From Pelagihabitans sp963760375 (lineage in GTDB: Bacteria; Bacteroidota; Bacteroidia; Flavobacteriales; Flavobacteriaceae): a stretch of 64,000 nucleotides of DNA. A model generated the notes under the pieces. It was not told the DNA's origin and made no database searches. It saw nothing but the letters and a program-made list of their open reading frames with translations. Positions 37,603 through 46,786 of the stretch are shown piece after piece (the stretch's first letter is position 1; each line of letters opens with the position of its first letter). The stretch spans positions 1,488,001 through 1,552,000 of the forward strand of contig CAVXCS010000005.1 of NCBI GenBank assembly GCA_963760375.1, read 5' to 3'. A program made the translations under genes and the position numbers.

Positions 37603-38211
37603 ATGAAAACAAAAAAATTTTACTTTGCAGCAACACTCTTCCTGACCTTGGCCATGAGCTGTGGCCAAAATGTTCCTTCCAAAGAATGGCAGATCGAAAC
37701 GGCAATGATGGCTGCCCCTGAGGAATATAGGGCCGGGGCCAAAATCTACGGGTATGCCCCCGACGGAAGTTTTGTAACCTTAAGGGAAGGCACCAACTCT
37801 TATATTTGTTTGGCAGATGATCCCACCAAGGAGGGCTTTTCCACGGCCGCCTATCAATCCAGTCTCGATCCTTTTATGGCGCGTGGGAGGGAACTGAAGG
37901 CCGAGGGCAAGGAGGGGAAGGAAGTTTTTGATATCAGGGAGGCCGAGGTAAAGGCCGGTACCCTAAAAATGCCCGATAGGGCAACCCTCTGTGTATTTAC
38001 CGGAAAGGTTGACCCGGAAACCCAAAAAATTGAAAATCCCTACGTGCGATATGTTTTTTATGTGCCCTATGCCACTGGGGAATCAACCGGCCTGCCCACC
38101 AAGCCCACCCCACCGGGCCATGCCTGGTTAATGGATCCCGGAACCCACAGGGCCCATATTATGATCAGCCCGCCGAAAGAAGAGCCTGGGAAGGAAAATA
38201 AAGGAAATTAA
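37603..38211 (+). CDS. Lipoprotein of unknown function
   Basis: A 202-residue protein with a lipoprotein signal (FLTLAMSCGQN, lipobox MSC). The mature part has YAPDGSFVTLREGTNSYICL and a proline-rich C-terminal region with PPGHAWLMDPGTHRAHIM. I do not recognise the family. The stop is 24 bases before the acetyltransferase gene, so the two may be co-expressed. Confidence 0.7.
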   Translation: MKTKKFYFAATLFLTLAMSCGQNVPSKEWQIETAMMAAPEEYRAGAKIYGYAPDGSFVTLREGTNSYICLADDPTKEGFSTAAYQSSLDPFMARGRELKAEGKEGKEVFDIREAEVKAGTLKMPDRATLCVFTGKVDPETQKIENPYVRYVFYVPYATGESTGLPTKPTPPGHAWLMDPGTHRAHIMISPPKEEPGKENKGN

Positions 38212-38235
38212 TGGTTATAAAGGCAATGTTTTAAA

Positions 38236-38877
38236 ATGAAACCGATCAACTTCACCAACCCGCATCGCAAAAAGCATTTTGACTTTTTCAATGCGATGGA
38301 CCATCCCCATTTTAACTTTACTGCCAATGTGAACATCACAGCACTTCACGCCTATGCCAAGAAAAATGACTTTCCCTTGACCACTTGTATCGTATACCTA
38401 ATTGCGAGGGCTGCCAATGAAATTCCGGAATTCCGATGGCGCATCCATGGGAAACAGGTCAATGAACATGAAACGGTACGGCCTTCTTTTACGGTACCTA
38501 CCGCCGAAGCAGATGTTTTCGGTTTTTGTACAATGGCTTATGAGTCTCATGCACCCACCTTTATACAAAATGCGCAGGATAAAATAAAGGAAATGAACGA
38601 TAGCCCATCTTTTGAGGATGATGATGGACAAGATGATTATCTTTTTCTTTCCGCCATACCTTGGATAAGCTTTACCGGATTGCAACATGCCATGCACTAT
38701 CATCCCGGAGATAGCGTGCCAAGAATCACATGGGGCAAATTTTTTGAACAGGATTGGAAGTTGATGATGCCCTTGAACGTGCAGGCGCACCATGCCTTGG
38801 TGGATGGACGTCATATCGGAGCCTATTTTGAATTGTTGGGGGAAATGGCAGCCAAGCCCGCCGCTTATTTTACTTAG
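38236..38877 (+). CDS. Chloramphenicol acetyltransferase family protein
   Basis: A 213-residue CAT-fold acetyltransferase, the usual length for type A chloramphenicol acetyltransferase. The active-site motif HHALVDG is at about residues 185-191, giving catalytic H186 with D190. The N-terminal KHFDFFNAMDHPHFNFTANVN resembles type A CAT. It would form a trimer and transfer acetyl from acetyl-CoA. True chloramphenicol resistance cannot be decided from sequence, because chromosomal CAT-like proteins of environmental bacteria may use other acceptors. Confidence 0.85.
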   Translation: MKPINFTNPHRKKHFDFFNAMDHPHFNFTANVNITALHAYAKKNDFPLTTCIVYLIARAANEIPEFRWRIHGKQVNEHETVRPSFTVPTAEADVFGFCTMAYESHAPTFIQNAQDKIKEMNDSPSFEDDDGQDDYLFLSAIPWISFTGLQHAMHYHPGDSVPRITWGKFFEQDWKLMMPLNVQAHHALVDGRHIGAYFELLGEMAAKPAAYFT

Positions 38878-38952
38878 ACCATAAATATCGATATCTTACC
38901 GCTTCGAAAGCATTTAATTGATCCTAAGATCAACAAACGAAACCAACTCAAC

Positions 38953-40242
38953 ATGACAAGACTTAATTTTACAATACTCGTAATTTCATTAACCGCCTGC
39001 ACCCTGCTGTCGGCACAGTCGACCCCTTTCCTTTTTGGGGATGCCCTGCCCGATGCCCCGGAACTTTCGGCAAGGGGGAAATATAGGGTCGGCGTCCAGA
39101 CGCTCCAATTGGTGCATAAGGGCCAAATCGATGTGCTGAAGAGTCAAAATGGCATCGATCCGCTCTATGATCGTCCGTTGACGGTTGAGGTTTGGTATCC
39201 GGCGCAACTTGCCGACGGAATAGTGGAGCTGGTATCATATGATCAGCTTATGGGTACTGCAAACGATTCCCTGCGACCACTTATTCCCTTTAAATCGATG
39301 GGAAGATCAATGCGTTCCGCCGAACCCTTGGAAGACGCCTCCAAATATCCGCTCATAGTGGTTTCCCACGGCTATGTGGGTTCACGCTACCTAATGACCT
39401 ATCTCACTGAAAATTTGGCCTCGAAAGGTTATGTCGTCGTCGCCATCGATCATACCGATTCGACATTCGGCGATGCTGGGCCCTTTCAAAGTACACTGCT
39501 GAACCGTGCGAAGGACATCCATTTTGTAATCGATGAAATCGAATCCCTTGCCGCCGCAGATTCAAAAAGCTTCCTTCGCAATTTGGTCGACGCACAAAAC
39601 ACGGCGATTATCGGTTATTCGATGGGGGGATATGGCGTTTTGAATGTTGCGGGTGCGGGGTACAGCAATCAACTTGCCGCTTTTTTTGTCGGTATGTCAG
39701 GGGGTAGCAAAGCGATCGAAGTACTTACGGCCGGCAATCCAAATTACAAAGGGGGGCTGGATCAAAGAATAAAGGCGGTCATTGCCTTTGCCCCTTGGGG
39801 CATGGAGCGTGGCGTATGGGATTCAGAAGGGCTGCTAGGTCTCAAATTACCAACTTTTTTTGTGGCCGGAAGCCAAGATGATATTTCCGGTTACGAAAAG
39901 GGCATCAAGGCAATTTATCATGGCGCGCGCAATGCCGACCGCTATTTGCTTACCTATCGCAATGCCCGTCATAATGTTGCACCCAACCCGCCACCAGTGG
40001 AGTCTTTGGCTCCTGGACTTCCGTTGGATGAGTATTATCGATATGCAGAGCCGTCATGGGATGAACGTCGTCTCAACAATATCAATCAGCATTTTGTGAC
40101 CGCTTTTTTAGGACTCCACCTCAAAAATGAAGATTTTGGAAAGTACCTTGAACTTGAGGAAGACTCCAACACAAAAGGCTGGCTGGGTTTTCTCCCCAGG
40201 TCCTCTACGGGAATGGAACTTCTTCATTCGGCTGCTGAATAA
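38953..40242 (+). CDS. Exported alpha/beta hydrolase (platelet-activating-factor acetylhydrolase-like)
   Basis: A 429-residue protein with a signal peptide (TILVISLTACTLLSAQS). The alpha/beta hydrolase core shows the strand motif VVSHGYVGSRY, the nucleophile elbow GYSMGGYG and a late histidine in RNARHNVAPN. An N-terminal VEVWYPAQLADG segment is typical of dienelactone-hydrolase or PAF-acetylhydrolase-like proteins. It probably hydrolyses esters in the periplasm; the substrate is unknown. It leads a plus-strand run of exported oxidoreductase and hydrolase genes. Confidence 0.85.
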   Translation: MTRLNFTILVISLTACTLLSAQSTPFLFGDALPDAPELSARGKYRVGVQTLQLVHKGQIDVLKSQNGIDPLYDRPLTVEVWYPAQLADGIVELVSYDQLMGTANDSLRPLIPFKSMGRSMRSAEPLEDASKYPLIVVSHGYVGSRYLMTYLTENLASKGYVVVAIDHTDSTFGDAGPFQSTLLNRAKDIHFVIDEIESLAAADSKSFLRNLVDAQNTAIIGYSMGGYGVLNVAGAGYSNQLAAFFVGMSGGSKAIEVLTAGNPNYKGGLDQRIKAVIAFAPWGMERGVWDSEGLLGLKLPTFFVAGSQDDISGYEKGIKAIYHGARNADRYLLTYRNARHNVAPNPPPVESLAPGLPLDEYYRYAEPSWDERRLNNINQHFVTAFLGLHLKNEDFGKYLELEEDSNTKGWLGFLPRSSTGMELLHSAAE

Positions 40243-40312
40243 AACCAGGGGACAACGGCATGTTAAAATCGATACGGCACCGAAGCGAATTGCAATTGTT
40301 GATGCTATGGAA

Positions 40313-41254
40313 ATGAATCGAAGGCGATTTGTGAAAAATACCGGCTTGGCCATGGCATCGGTTCCATTGATGCCCATGCTTTCCAAAACATCACGGCCAA
40401 CCGCCAGAACTTCGGATTTGCCCATCCATCTTTTCTCGAAACACCTTCAATTTTTGGATTACGAACAGGCAGGCCATCATACGGCCAAAATGGGTTTTGC
40501 CGGCCTAGATCTAACCGTGAGGCCTGGGGGTCATGTACTGCCCGAACAGGTTGAAATCCAATTGCCCAAGGCCATGGAGGCGATCAAAAGGGCCGGATCA
40601 CATTGTCAGCTGATCACCACGGGTATAGAAGATTCAGCCAATACTTTGGACCAAATGGTGCTTAAAGTGGCTTCCTCCCTGGGCATTACCCATTATCGCT
40701 GTAACTGGTTCAAATATTTGGAAAATGAACCGATGCCGGAGACCTTGGCAAAATATGCCTTGAAAGTGAATGCCCTCTCAACATTGAATAAGGAACTTCA
40801 TTTGATCGGGTGTTATCAAAACCATGCCGGTATTTGGGTAGGAGCGTCACTATGGGAAGTATTGGCTTTGATAAAAGATGCCGACCAAACCCATTTCGGG
40901 GTGCAGTACGACATCAGACATGCCTTGGTGGAAGGCGGACTTTCTTGGGAAAACGGACTGAAATTGATTAAAAATGAGATCAAGACCTTGGTTTTAAAAG
41001 ATTTCATCTGGACACGTGACAAAGGCCATTGGCGTATTCAAAATGTGCCGATTGGGGAGGGTATGGTCGATTTTATAAAATATTTCAAATTGATCAAAGA
41101 CTATGGAATCGATGTCCCAGTCATATTACATGCCGAATATTTGCCAGGTGGGGCCACGGAAGGAAACGCACAGATCACCGTTCCACAAAGCATTATTTTC
41201 GACGCCTTGACAAAAGACCTGAAAACGATACAACGTTTATGGCACGAAGCTTAA
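40313..41254 (+). CDS. Sugar phosphate isomerase/epimerase family (TIM barrel), exported
   Basis: A protein of about 313 residues with a twin-arginine-like signal (MNRRRFVKNTGLAMASVP) followed by an AP-endonuclease-2-type TIM barrel. Recognisable segments are KMGFAGLDLTVRPGGHV, GVQYDIRHALVEGG and VPVILHAEYLPGG, whose acidic and histidine residues would bind a metal. Such exported isomerase-like proteins are common in sugar clusters of Bacteroidota. An ATG two codons upstream is possible; the longer reading from 40127 overlaps the hydrolase gene. It overlaps the next gene by 16 bases. Confidence 0.8.
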   Translation: MNRRRFVKNTGLAMASVPLMPMLSKTSRPTARTSDLPIHLFSKHLQFLDYEQAGHHTAKMGFAGLDLTVRPGGHVLPEQVEIQLPKAMEAIKRAGSHCQLITTGIEDSANTLDQMVLKVASSLGITHYRCNWFKYLENEPMPETLAKYALKVNALSTLNKELHLIGCYQNHAGIWVGASLWEVLALIKDADQTHFGVQYDIRHALVEGGLSWENGLKLIKNEIKTLVLKDFIWTRDKGHWRIQNVPIGEGMVDFIKYFKLIKDYGIDVPVILHAEYLPGGATEGNAQITVPQSIIFDALTKDLKTIQRLWHEA

Positions 41255-42873
41255 AACACGCTTTTATCGCGTGGGGTTCAATGATGCTCACGGTAGGTTG
41301 TATGCCTTCCCCAAAATCTGTTTGGGACGGCAATGCTTATGTTGCCCAATTGCAACTCGACTCCACCAGACTGCTCATTACCGAACTGGCACAAGGCCTT
41401 GAAGTCCCTTGGGACCTTGAACCCGGGCCCGACGATTGGATCTATTTTACGGAACAGAACGGCAAGGTAAGCCGGTTGAACAGCATCGATGGGACAATCC
41501 AAGATCTGGGTAACATCGAAGAGGTATTCTATAGAAAGTCATCCGGATTGTTCAGTTTGGTGCTCCATCCAGATTTCGAAAACAAACCTTACCTCTACTT
41601 CCATTACACGGTTGCGCAGAAAGATTCCTTGCATTTGGATCACATATCCTCAAAAGTCGTACGTTATGCCTTGGTAAATGGCGCGATTGAACACCCACGG
41701 ACCATTTTGGACCATATTCCCGGCAATACCTACCACAATGGTTCGAGGATGTTGATCTGGCAAAATATGCTTTGGATCGGCACAGGTGATGCGGGAGATA
41801 CCGACCATACCCAAGACCCAACCACTTTAAATGGGAAAATATTGAGGGTAAACCTCGATGGCAGCATTCCCGGCGATAATCCCTATCCCAATAATCCCGT
41901 TTGGAGCATGGGACATAGAAACATACAAGGGCTTACAGAGGGCCACGGCAAGATTTATGCTTCCGAACATGGTCCCAACAATGATGATGAAGTAAATCTT
42001 ATTCAAAAAAATTACAATTACGGTTGGCCAGAGGTACAAGGTTTTTGCGATCTTGAGAATGAGCAAGCCTATTGCCGGCAAGAATCCATCGTCGAACCCA
42101 TGATGGCATGGACCCCCACCATTGCACCTTCCGGACTAGCCTATTACAATTTCGATGCGATTCCAGAATGGAAAAACAGCCTTCTGCTTACCACCCTCAA
42201 GGGACAGTCTTTTAGGGTCTTGGCCCTCGATCGAAATGGCGATTCCATTGTCAAGGAACATCTGTTCCTTCAAAAATTTCTGGGTCGGCTGCGCGATGTT
42301 GCAGTGGGAAAAGATGGGGCAATTTACCTGGCGACCAGCAATATGGACTGGCATGAAGGGTATCAACCATGGCTATACGATAGTTTGCCTAAATCTCGGG
42401 GCGATAGGATCGTTAAAATTCAGGCAGCGGACCATAACATGCGCCAACAGCTAGCGAATATGGAAAAATCAATGGTACTTCGTGAAGAGCGTCATCCGAT
42501 ACCCTTGGGAACGGAACTTTATCCGGATAGCACGTCGAAGGAAGCGCTCTCCAGTGGAAAACAATTATATGCACAACATTGTGCCACCTGTCATGCCCCT
42601 GACGGAAAGGGGAATCCCGGACAACTTCCCCCATTGGTGAATAGCGAATGGGTTTCAGGAAACAGCGCACGGCTTATCGATGTTACTTTGGCCGGCCTGA
42701 ACGATCCGATTATTGTCGACGGTCTGGAATACCAAGGAGAAATGCCGAGCTACCAAAATCTATCGGATGGGGAAATAAGTGATATTTTAAACTATATTAG
42801 AATCGAATTCGGCAAAACAAACGGAAATATAAGATCAGAAGATGTTTTTCATCAAAGGAAAGGGCTTAGATGA
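41239..42873 (+). CDS. PQQ-dependent sugar dehydrogenase with C-terminal cytochrome c
   Basis: A protein of about 544 residues with three parts: a lipoprotein signal (MMLTVGC), a soluble glucose/sorbosone dehydrogenase beta-propeller (about residues 40-400; WDLEPGPDDWIYFTEQNGKV, WSMGHRNIQGL, ASEHGPNNDDE), and a cytochrome c domain with CATCH at 448-452. It would oxidise an aldose in the periplasm using PQQ and pass electrons internally to haem. The ATG lies inside the end of the preceding gene, in another frame. PQQ synthesis genes are not in the window, so the cofactor may be taken up or made elsewhere. Confidence 0.87.
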   Translation: MARSLKHAFIAWGSMMLTVGCMPSPKSVWDGNAYVAQLQLDSTRLLITELAQGLEVPWDLEPGPDDWIYFTEQNGKVSRLNSIDGTIQDLGNIEEVFYRKSSGLFSLVLHPDFENKPYLYFHYTVAQKDSLHLDHISSKVVRYALVNGAIEHPRTILDHIPGNTYHNGSRMLIWQNMLWIGTGDAGDTDHTQDPTTLNGKILRVNLDGSIPGDNPYPNNPVWSMGHRNIQGLTEGHGKIYASEHGPNNDDEVNLIQKNYNYGWPEVQGFCDLENEQAYCRQESIVEPMMAWTPTIAPSGLAYYNFDAIPEWKNSLLLTTLKGQSFRVLALDRNGDSIVKEHLFLQKFLGRLRDVAVGKDGAIYLATSNMDWHEGYQPWLYDSLPKSRGDRIVKIQAADHNMRQQLANMEKSMVLREERHPIPLGTELYPDSTSKEALSSGKQLYAQHCATCHAPDGKGNPGQLPPLVNSEWVSGNSARLIDVTLAGLNDPIIVDGLEYQGEMPSYQNLSDGEISDILNYIRIEFGKTNGNIRSEDVFHQRKGLR

Positions 42874-42946
42874 TCTTCATTTGAAGCACACAAGGAAATA
42901 AGATACCGCTCCAATATCTCCAGTAATATCATAAAAACGGATAGTT

Positions 42947-43633
42947 ATGAAAAAAATTAAAACAATATTGATGACCTTGGCCTTAGCCATGGGAACTTTG
43001 GGCGTGATCAACGCACAAGATTGGCCCAATCTTGAACAATTTAGGGAAGCCAATGCAAAACTAAATGCCACAGCGGCCGACGAAAACCGTGTGGTTTTTA
43101 TGGGGAATTCGATTACCATTGGTTGGTTGAACACCAGGCCGCAATTTTTTGAGGGCAAACCTTATGTCAACAGAGGTATCAGTGGCCAGACCACCCCGCA
43201 AATGCTATTGCGTTTTCGCCAAGATGTGATCGATTTGCATCCAAAGGTCGTGGTCATTTTGGCCGGCACCAATGATATTGCCGGCAATACCGGACCGTCG
43301 ACCATCGAAATGATAGCCGACAATATAAAGTCGATGGCCGAATTGGCCCATGCCCATGGCATTAAGGTAGTGCTATCCTCTACCCTGCCCGCTTATGATT
43401 ATCCTTGGAAGCCAGGTATGGAACCAGCCGGTAAGATCTTAGCCCTGAACAAGTTGATCCAAGCGTATGCCATGGAAAAAGGATTTGTCTACCTCGATTA
43501 TTTTTCTGCCATGGCGGATTCAAAAAACGGTTTGCCCAAAAATTATGCTGAAGATGGGGTACATCCCACGGTCGAAGGATATCAAGTGATGGAACCCATG
43601 GTGGAAGCGGCCATTGCAAAAGCATTGGAATAA
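42947..43633 (+). CDS. SGNH/GDSL-type esterase, exported
   Basis: A 228-residue SGNH hydrolase with a signal peptide (ILMTLALAMGTLGVINAQ). All four blocks are visible: nucleophile S55 in VVFMGNSIT, glycine in NRGISGQT, N109 in ILAGTNDI, and the Asp/His pair in EDGVHPTVEGY. It hydrolyses esters such as acetyl groups on polysaccharides, in the periplasm. In a carbohydrate-degrading region, deacetylation of algal polymers is a reasonable guess. It converges on the SMP-30 gene. Confidence 0.92.
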   Translation: MKKIKTILMTLALAMGTLGVINAQDWPNLEQFREANAKLNATAADENRVVFMGNSITIGWLNTRPQFFEGKPYVNRGISGQTTPQMLLRFRQDVIDLHPKVVVILAGTNDIAGNTGPSTIEMIADNIKSMAELAHAHGIKVVLSSTLPAYDYPWKPGMEPAGKILALNKLIQAYAMEKGFVYLDYFSAMADSKNGLPKNYAEDGVHPTVEGYQVMEPMVEAAIAKALE

Positions 43634-43706
43634 ATATTTTTGACGAGGTCCGATCTCTATTGGCTTCCAGTGCGCCACCTTAGGGCAAACCAAAAAATAA
43701 AAGGGG

Positions 43707-44744
43707 TTATTTTAAATCCACCGAAAGCAAGTAGTCGTCTGCCGTCATAAACAAGGTCTTTTGATCTGGCGTAAAGGCACAATTGGCGGTAGCCTGTCCG
43801 GTATGAATGCGGGCCAATGCTTTCCCGTTTGCATCAAAAATCCAAATGCCCCCAGGGCCAGTGGCAAATAAATAGCCTTTGTCGTTCACCTTCATCCCAT
43901 CAGGGAGACCCGGTTGATCCGGCTTCCCGACCCATTCGGTAACTTCGTACAATAGCCTTTTGTTTTCGACCTGTCCGGGTGAAATCAGATCATAGGCATA
44001 CCATACGGCATGCTGGGGATCCGAAACGGCGACGTACAAAATATTTTGCTCCGGAGAAAGGGCAATTCCATTGGGTCTTGAAAGACGATCTACCAAAACG
44101 AGTTCGCCTGAAGCCAAATAACAGTATACCCCCTGAAAATCGAGTTCTTTGTTGGGGTCGTCCATCCCCTTGGGAAGTCCGTATGGCGGATCGGTAAAAT
44201 ACAAGTTACCCGCCTTATCAAAAATTCCGTCATTGGGGCTGTTGAGTCTTTTGCCTTCAAAGCGATCGACCATGGTGGTAAAATTTGCCAGGGGGTTTTC
44301 CAAGGTGGCATTCATTTTTGCGACGCGCCTATCACCGTGCTGCATCAAAACCAATTCCCCATCCGGATTCAACAATAAGCCATTGGAACCGGGCTCCTCC
44401 CCAGTAAAATTACTGCCGGTAAATCCGGAAGGCTCCAGATAAGTGGTCGTATCGCGTTTAGCGTCCCATTTGAACACCTTGTTGTTCGGGATATCCGAGA
44501 ACAACAAATAATTACCGGAGGGCACCCACAAAGGACCTTCCGTCCATTTAAAACCACTGGCCAAGATTTCGATCTTCGCCTTAGGGTCGATGATTGCCAG
44601 GGCTTCATCATCCAAAATCGTTATGGAAAAGGCGGCGGCAATGTCATTGCCTTCACTTTTTTCCTGTTTCGGGGCCTCCTTACAAGCATCCAATAAGCTA
44701 AAGGTGAACAAAATACCTAACCAAAGTGATTTCCTTACTGTCAT
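43707..44744 (-). CDS. SMP-30/gluconolactonase family lipoprotein
   Basis: A protein of about 345 residues with a lipoprotein signal (LWLGILFTFSLLDAC) and a six-bladed propeller of the SMP-30/gluconolactonase type: GFKWTEGPLWVP, LNSPNDGIFDKAGNLYFTDPPYG, SRPNGIALSPE and LPDGMKVNDKG. The metal-binding Glu, Asn and Asp residues of these blocks are in place. It probably opens a sugar lactone to the acid in the periplasm, which would pair well with the PQQ sugar dehydrogenase. An ATG eight codons upstream is possible; the one chosen gives a normal signal. Confidence 0.9.
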   Translation of the reverse strand: MTVRKSLWLGILFTFSLLDACKEAPKQEKSEGNDIAAAFSITILDDEALAIIDPKAKIEILASGFKWTEGPLWVPSGNYLLFSDIPNNKVFKWDAKRDTTTYLEPSGFTGSNFTGEEPGSNGLLLNPDGELVLMQHGDRRVAKMNATLENPLANFTTMVDRFEGKRLNSPNDGIFDKAGNLYFTDPPYGLPKGMDDPNKELDFQGVYCYLASGELVLVDRLSRPNGIALSPEQNILYVAVSDPQHAVWYAYDLISPGQVENKRLLYEVTEWVGKPDQPGLPDGMKVNDKGYLFATGPGGIWIFDANGKALARIHTGQATANCAFTPDQKTLFMTADDYLLSVDLK

Positions 44745-44798
44745 CGTATCGTTTTTTGTGGACTGCATTTTTGAGCCTTTGGCAGTTTGCCCAGTTGT

Positions 44799-45674
44799 TT
44801 ATGGATATAACAAAGGGAAAAACTTGCCCTCCATTTTTTTGCCTTTGTGAATAATGGGCACACCGGCCAAGAGTTCCTCATCGGTATTGCTCACCGTGCC
44901 ATCGGCAAATACGTTGAGCACAAATGCCCTTCGGCTCATCTCGGACTTGTTTTCATAAGAACCATGCACCAACAAAGGGTGGTGAAAGGCCGCATGGCCT
45001 TTTTTCAATTCAATGGCCACCGGTTTGAAATCAGCCTTTTGTTCCTCGGTCAAATAGGTCATTAAGCCGTCCATATCTCCCGCCAGTGAGGGGGCGTCCA
45101 ACAATCCCCATTTATGGCTTTTGGGGACATAATGAAGACATCCATTTTCTTTGGTGGCGTCGTCAAGTCCAGTCCAGCAGGTCAAGTGCTGCATGGCTAT
45201 GGTACGCGTCCAGTAGGAATAATCCTGGTGCCAGGCTACCACGCCGCCATGTTTGGCCGGTTTGCAAAACAATTGATCGTGCCAGAAACGCACCGGTTTG
45301 TTCTCGAGGAGTTGATGTGCCGCCATCACAAAGGCCGGATTCCAGAGCACATCGTGAAATCCGGGCGTAATGCGCCAATGCCCCAAGGAATGAAACAAGA
45401 CCGCATCGGGATTCTCCGACTCGTTGCTATGGAATTCATAAAACAAATCATGGGCCGGATGGTCGGGGTCCATCACCTCCTCCAGTTCCTTTCGAAGGCG
45501 CTCAACTTGTTTTTCATCCAATAATTTAATGCCCGACAAATAGCCATTTTCATGAAAATGAGCCACCTGATCATCTGTTAAACGATATTGTTCCCATGCT
45601 TCCCGAGACTTCGGCCATTGAAAAATATCCGAAATAAGCCTGTGGTGATCTGCCAAATCTTTTATCGTTACCAT
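44799..45674 (-). CDS. Phytanoyl-CoA dioxygenase (PhyH) family protein
   Basis: An Fe(II)/2-oxoglutarate dioxygenase of about 291 residues. The iron site is readable as HQD in VVAWHQDYSYW and the distal histidine in LLVHGSYENKS; the following arginine in SRRAFVLNV would bind 2-oxoglutarate. PhyH proteins hydroxylate diverse small molecules, so the substrate is open. I start at the ATG giving MVTIKDLADHH because a TAnnTTTG box at 45701-45708 sits between it and the more upstream in-frame ATG at 45713. It is divergent from the L-galactose-type operon. Confidence 0.87.
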   Translation of the reverse strand: MVTIKDLADHHRLISDIFQWPKSREAWEQYRLTDDQVAHFHENGYLSGIKLLDEKQVERLRKELEEVMDPDHPAHDLFYEFHSNESENPDAVLFHSLGHWRITPGFHDVLWNPAFVMAAHQLLENKPVRFWHDQLFCKPAKHGGVVAWHQDYSYWTRTIAMQHLTCWTGLDDATKENGCLHYVPKSHKWGLLDAPSLAGDMDGLMTYLTEEQKADFKPVAIELKKGHAAFHHPLLVHGSYENKSEMSRRAFVLNVFADGTVSNTDEELLAGVPIIHKGKKMEGKFFPLLYP

Positions 45675-45700
45675 ACCCTTAATTTTAAATCCTGTATTCC

Positions 45701-45708
45701 CAAATTTA
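45701..45708 (-). promoter_or_regulatory. Putative -7 box of the PhyH gene
   Basis: The minus strand reads TAAATTTG, a perfect TAnnTTTG, 27 bases before the ATG at 45674. A start at 45713 would precede this promoter, so the box helps to decide the start. Confidence 0.4.
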
Positions 45709-45738
45709 AGCATTCAAAATTGTATTTTTATCAATAGG

Positions 45739-46752
45739 ATGAAATATATCGTTTGCGAAAAGCCCGGGCAGTTCCTACTCAAGGAAAAGGAAGCGCCCAT
45801 TAGAAAACAGGGGGAAGCCCTTGTCAAAATAAGACAAGTCGGGATTTGCGGCACCGATCTGCATGCCTATCAAGGCAATCAGGCCTTTTTCACTTATCCC
45901 AGAATACTGGGGCATGAGTTGGCCGTGGAGGTGTTGGAAATCGAAGACAATCCCAAAAAAATAAAACCTGGGGATCATGTGGTGGTCATGCCTTACGTAA
46001 GCTGCAATCAATGTATCGCCTGCAGGAACGGGAAAACGAATTGCTGCACTAGCCTCAAAGTTTTGGGCATCCATACCGATGGCGGGATGCAGGAACTGCT
46101 TAACGTTCCCATTGAACTGTTGGTGCCGGCCAAAAATTTGAGCGATGTTGAAATGGCCCTGGTAGAACCTTTGGCCATCGGTGCCCACGCCGTTAAAAGG
46201 GCTTCCTTGACCCATGGTGATACGGTGGTGGTCATCGGCTGCGGTCCGATAGGAATAGGCATCATGAAACTAGCACAATTCGAGGGGGCAACGGTCATCG
46301 CGGTCGATACGAATGCACAGCGCCTTGATTTTGTCAAAAATGAGTTAGGTGTCGCATATACCGTTTTGAGCGATTCCGGGGTTCAGGAGGAAATCAAAGC
46401 GATTACCAAAGGCGATCTGGCCCAAGTGGTTTTTGACGCTACCGGGCATAAGGGCGCCTTGGAATCGGGACCAAGCTTTATGGCCCATGGTGGCAGCTAT
46501 GTTCTGGTGGGGCTTTCCAAGGGCGATCTTACTTTTCACCATCCGGCCATACATGCAAAGGAAGCCACCATACGCTGCAGCCGAAATGCAACGATGGTCG
46601 ACTTTGAACAAGTGATCTCGATGTTGCAAAAAGGCGATTTTCCGGTGCATGCCTATGTCACCCATCAGGTTCACTTCGGCGAAATGATCCAAAACTTTGA
46701 TCGATGGTTGGAGGCTTCCAGCGGGGTAATCAAGGCGATGGTCGCTTTTTAG
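45739..46752 (+). CDS. Zn-dependent alcohol dehydrogenase, probable L-galactonate 5-dehydrogenase
   Basis: A 337-residue medium-chain dehydrogenase. Catalytic zinc ligands are C37, H59 and E60 (GHE), and the structural zinc cysteines are at about 89, 92, 95 and 102/103. The Rossmann motif is GCGPIGIGIMKLAQ. Fold and length fit the sorbitol/threonine dehydrogenase-like group that includes L-galactonate and L-gulonate 5-dehydrogenases. As first gene of an operon with UxaA, UxaB, a sugar lactonase and an L-fucose-type dehydrogenase, oxidation of L-galactonate to D-tagaturonate is the best-fitting role. The assignment rests on context. Confidence 0.75.
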   Translation: MKYIVCEKPGQFLLKEKEAPIRKQGEALVKIRQVGICGTDLHAYQGNQAFFTYPRILGHELAVEVLEIEDNPKKIKPGDHVVVMPYVSCNQCIACRNGKTNCCTSLKVLGIHTDGGMQELLNVPIELLVPAKNLSDVEMALVEPLAIGAHAVKRASLTHGDTVVVIGCGPIGIGIMKLAQFEGATVIAVDTNAQRLDFVKNELGVAYTVLSDSGVQEEIKAITKGDLAQVVFDATGHKGALESGPSFMAHGGSYVLVGLSKGDLTFHHPAIHAKEATIRCSRNATMVDFEQVISMLQKGDFPVHAYVTHQVHFGEMIQNFDRWLEASSGVIKAMVAF

Positions 46753-46786
46753 TCTTTATTGTTCGGAAATAAACAGCACATAACCA

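Noticed and set aside
40127..40312. Long N-terminal extension of the TIM-barrel gene
   Set aside because: It overlaps the hydrolase gene end; the ATG at 40313 begins a proper twin-arginine signal.
41029..41238. Upstream extension of the PQQ dehydrogenase
   Set aside because: It lies inside the preceding gene in another frame; the ATG at 41239 gives a lipoprotein signal.
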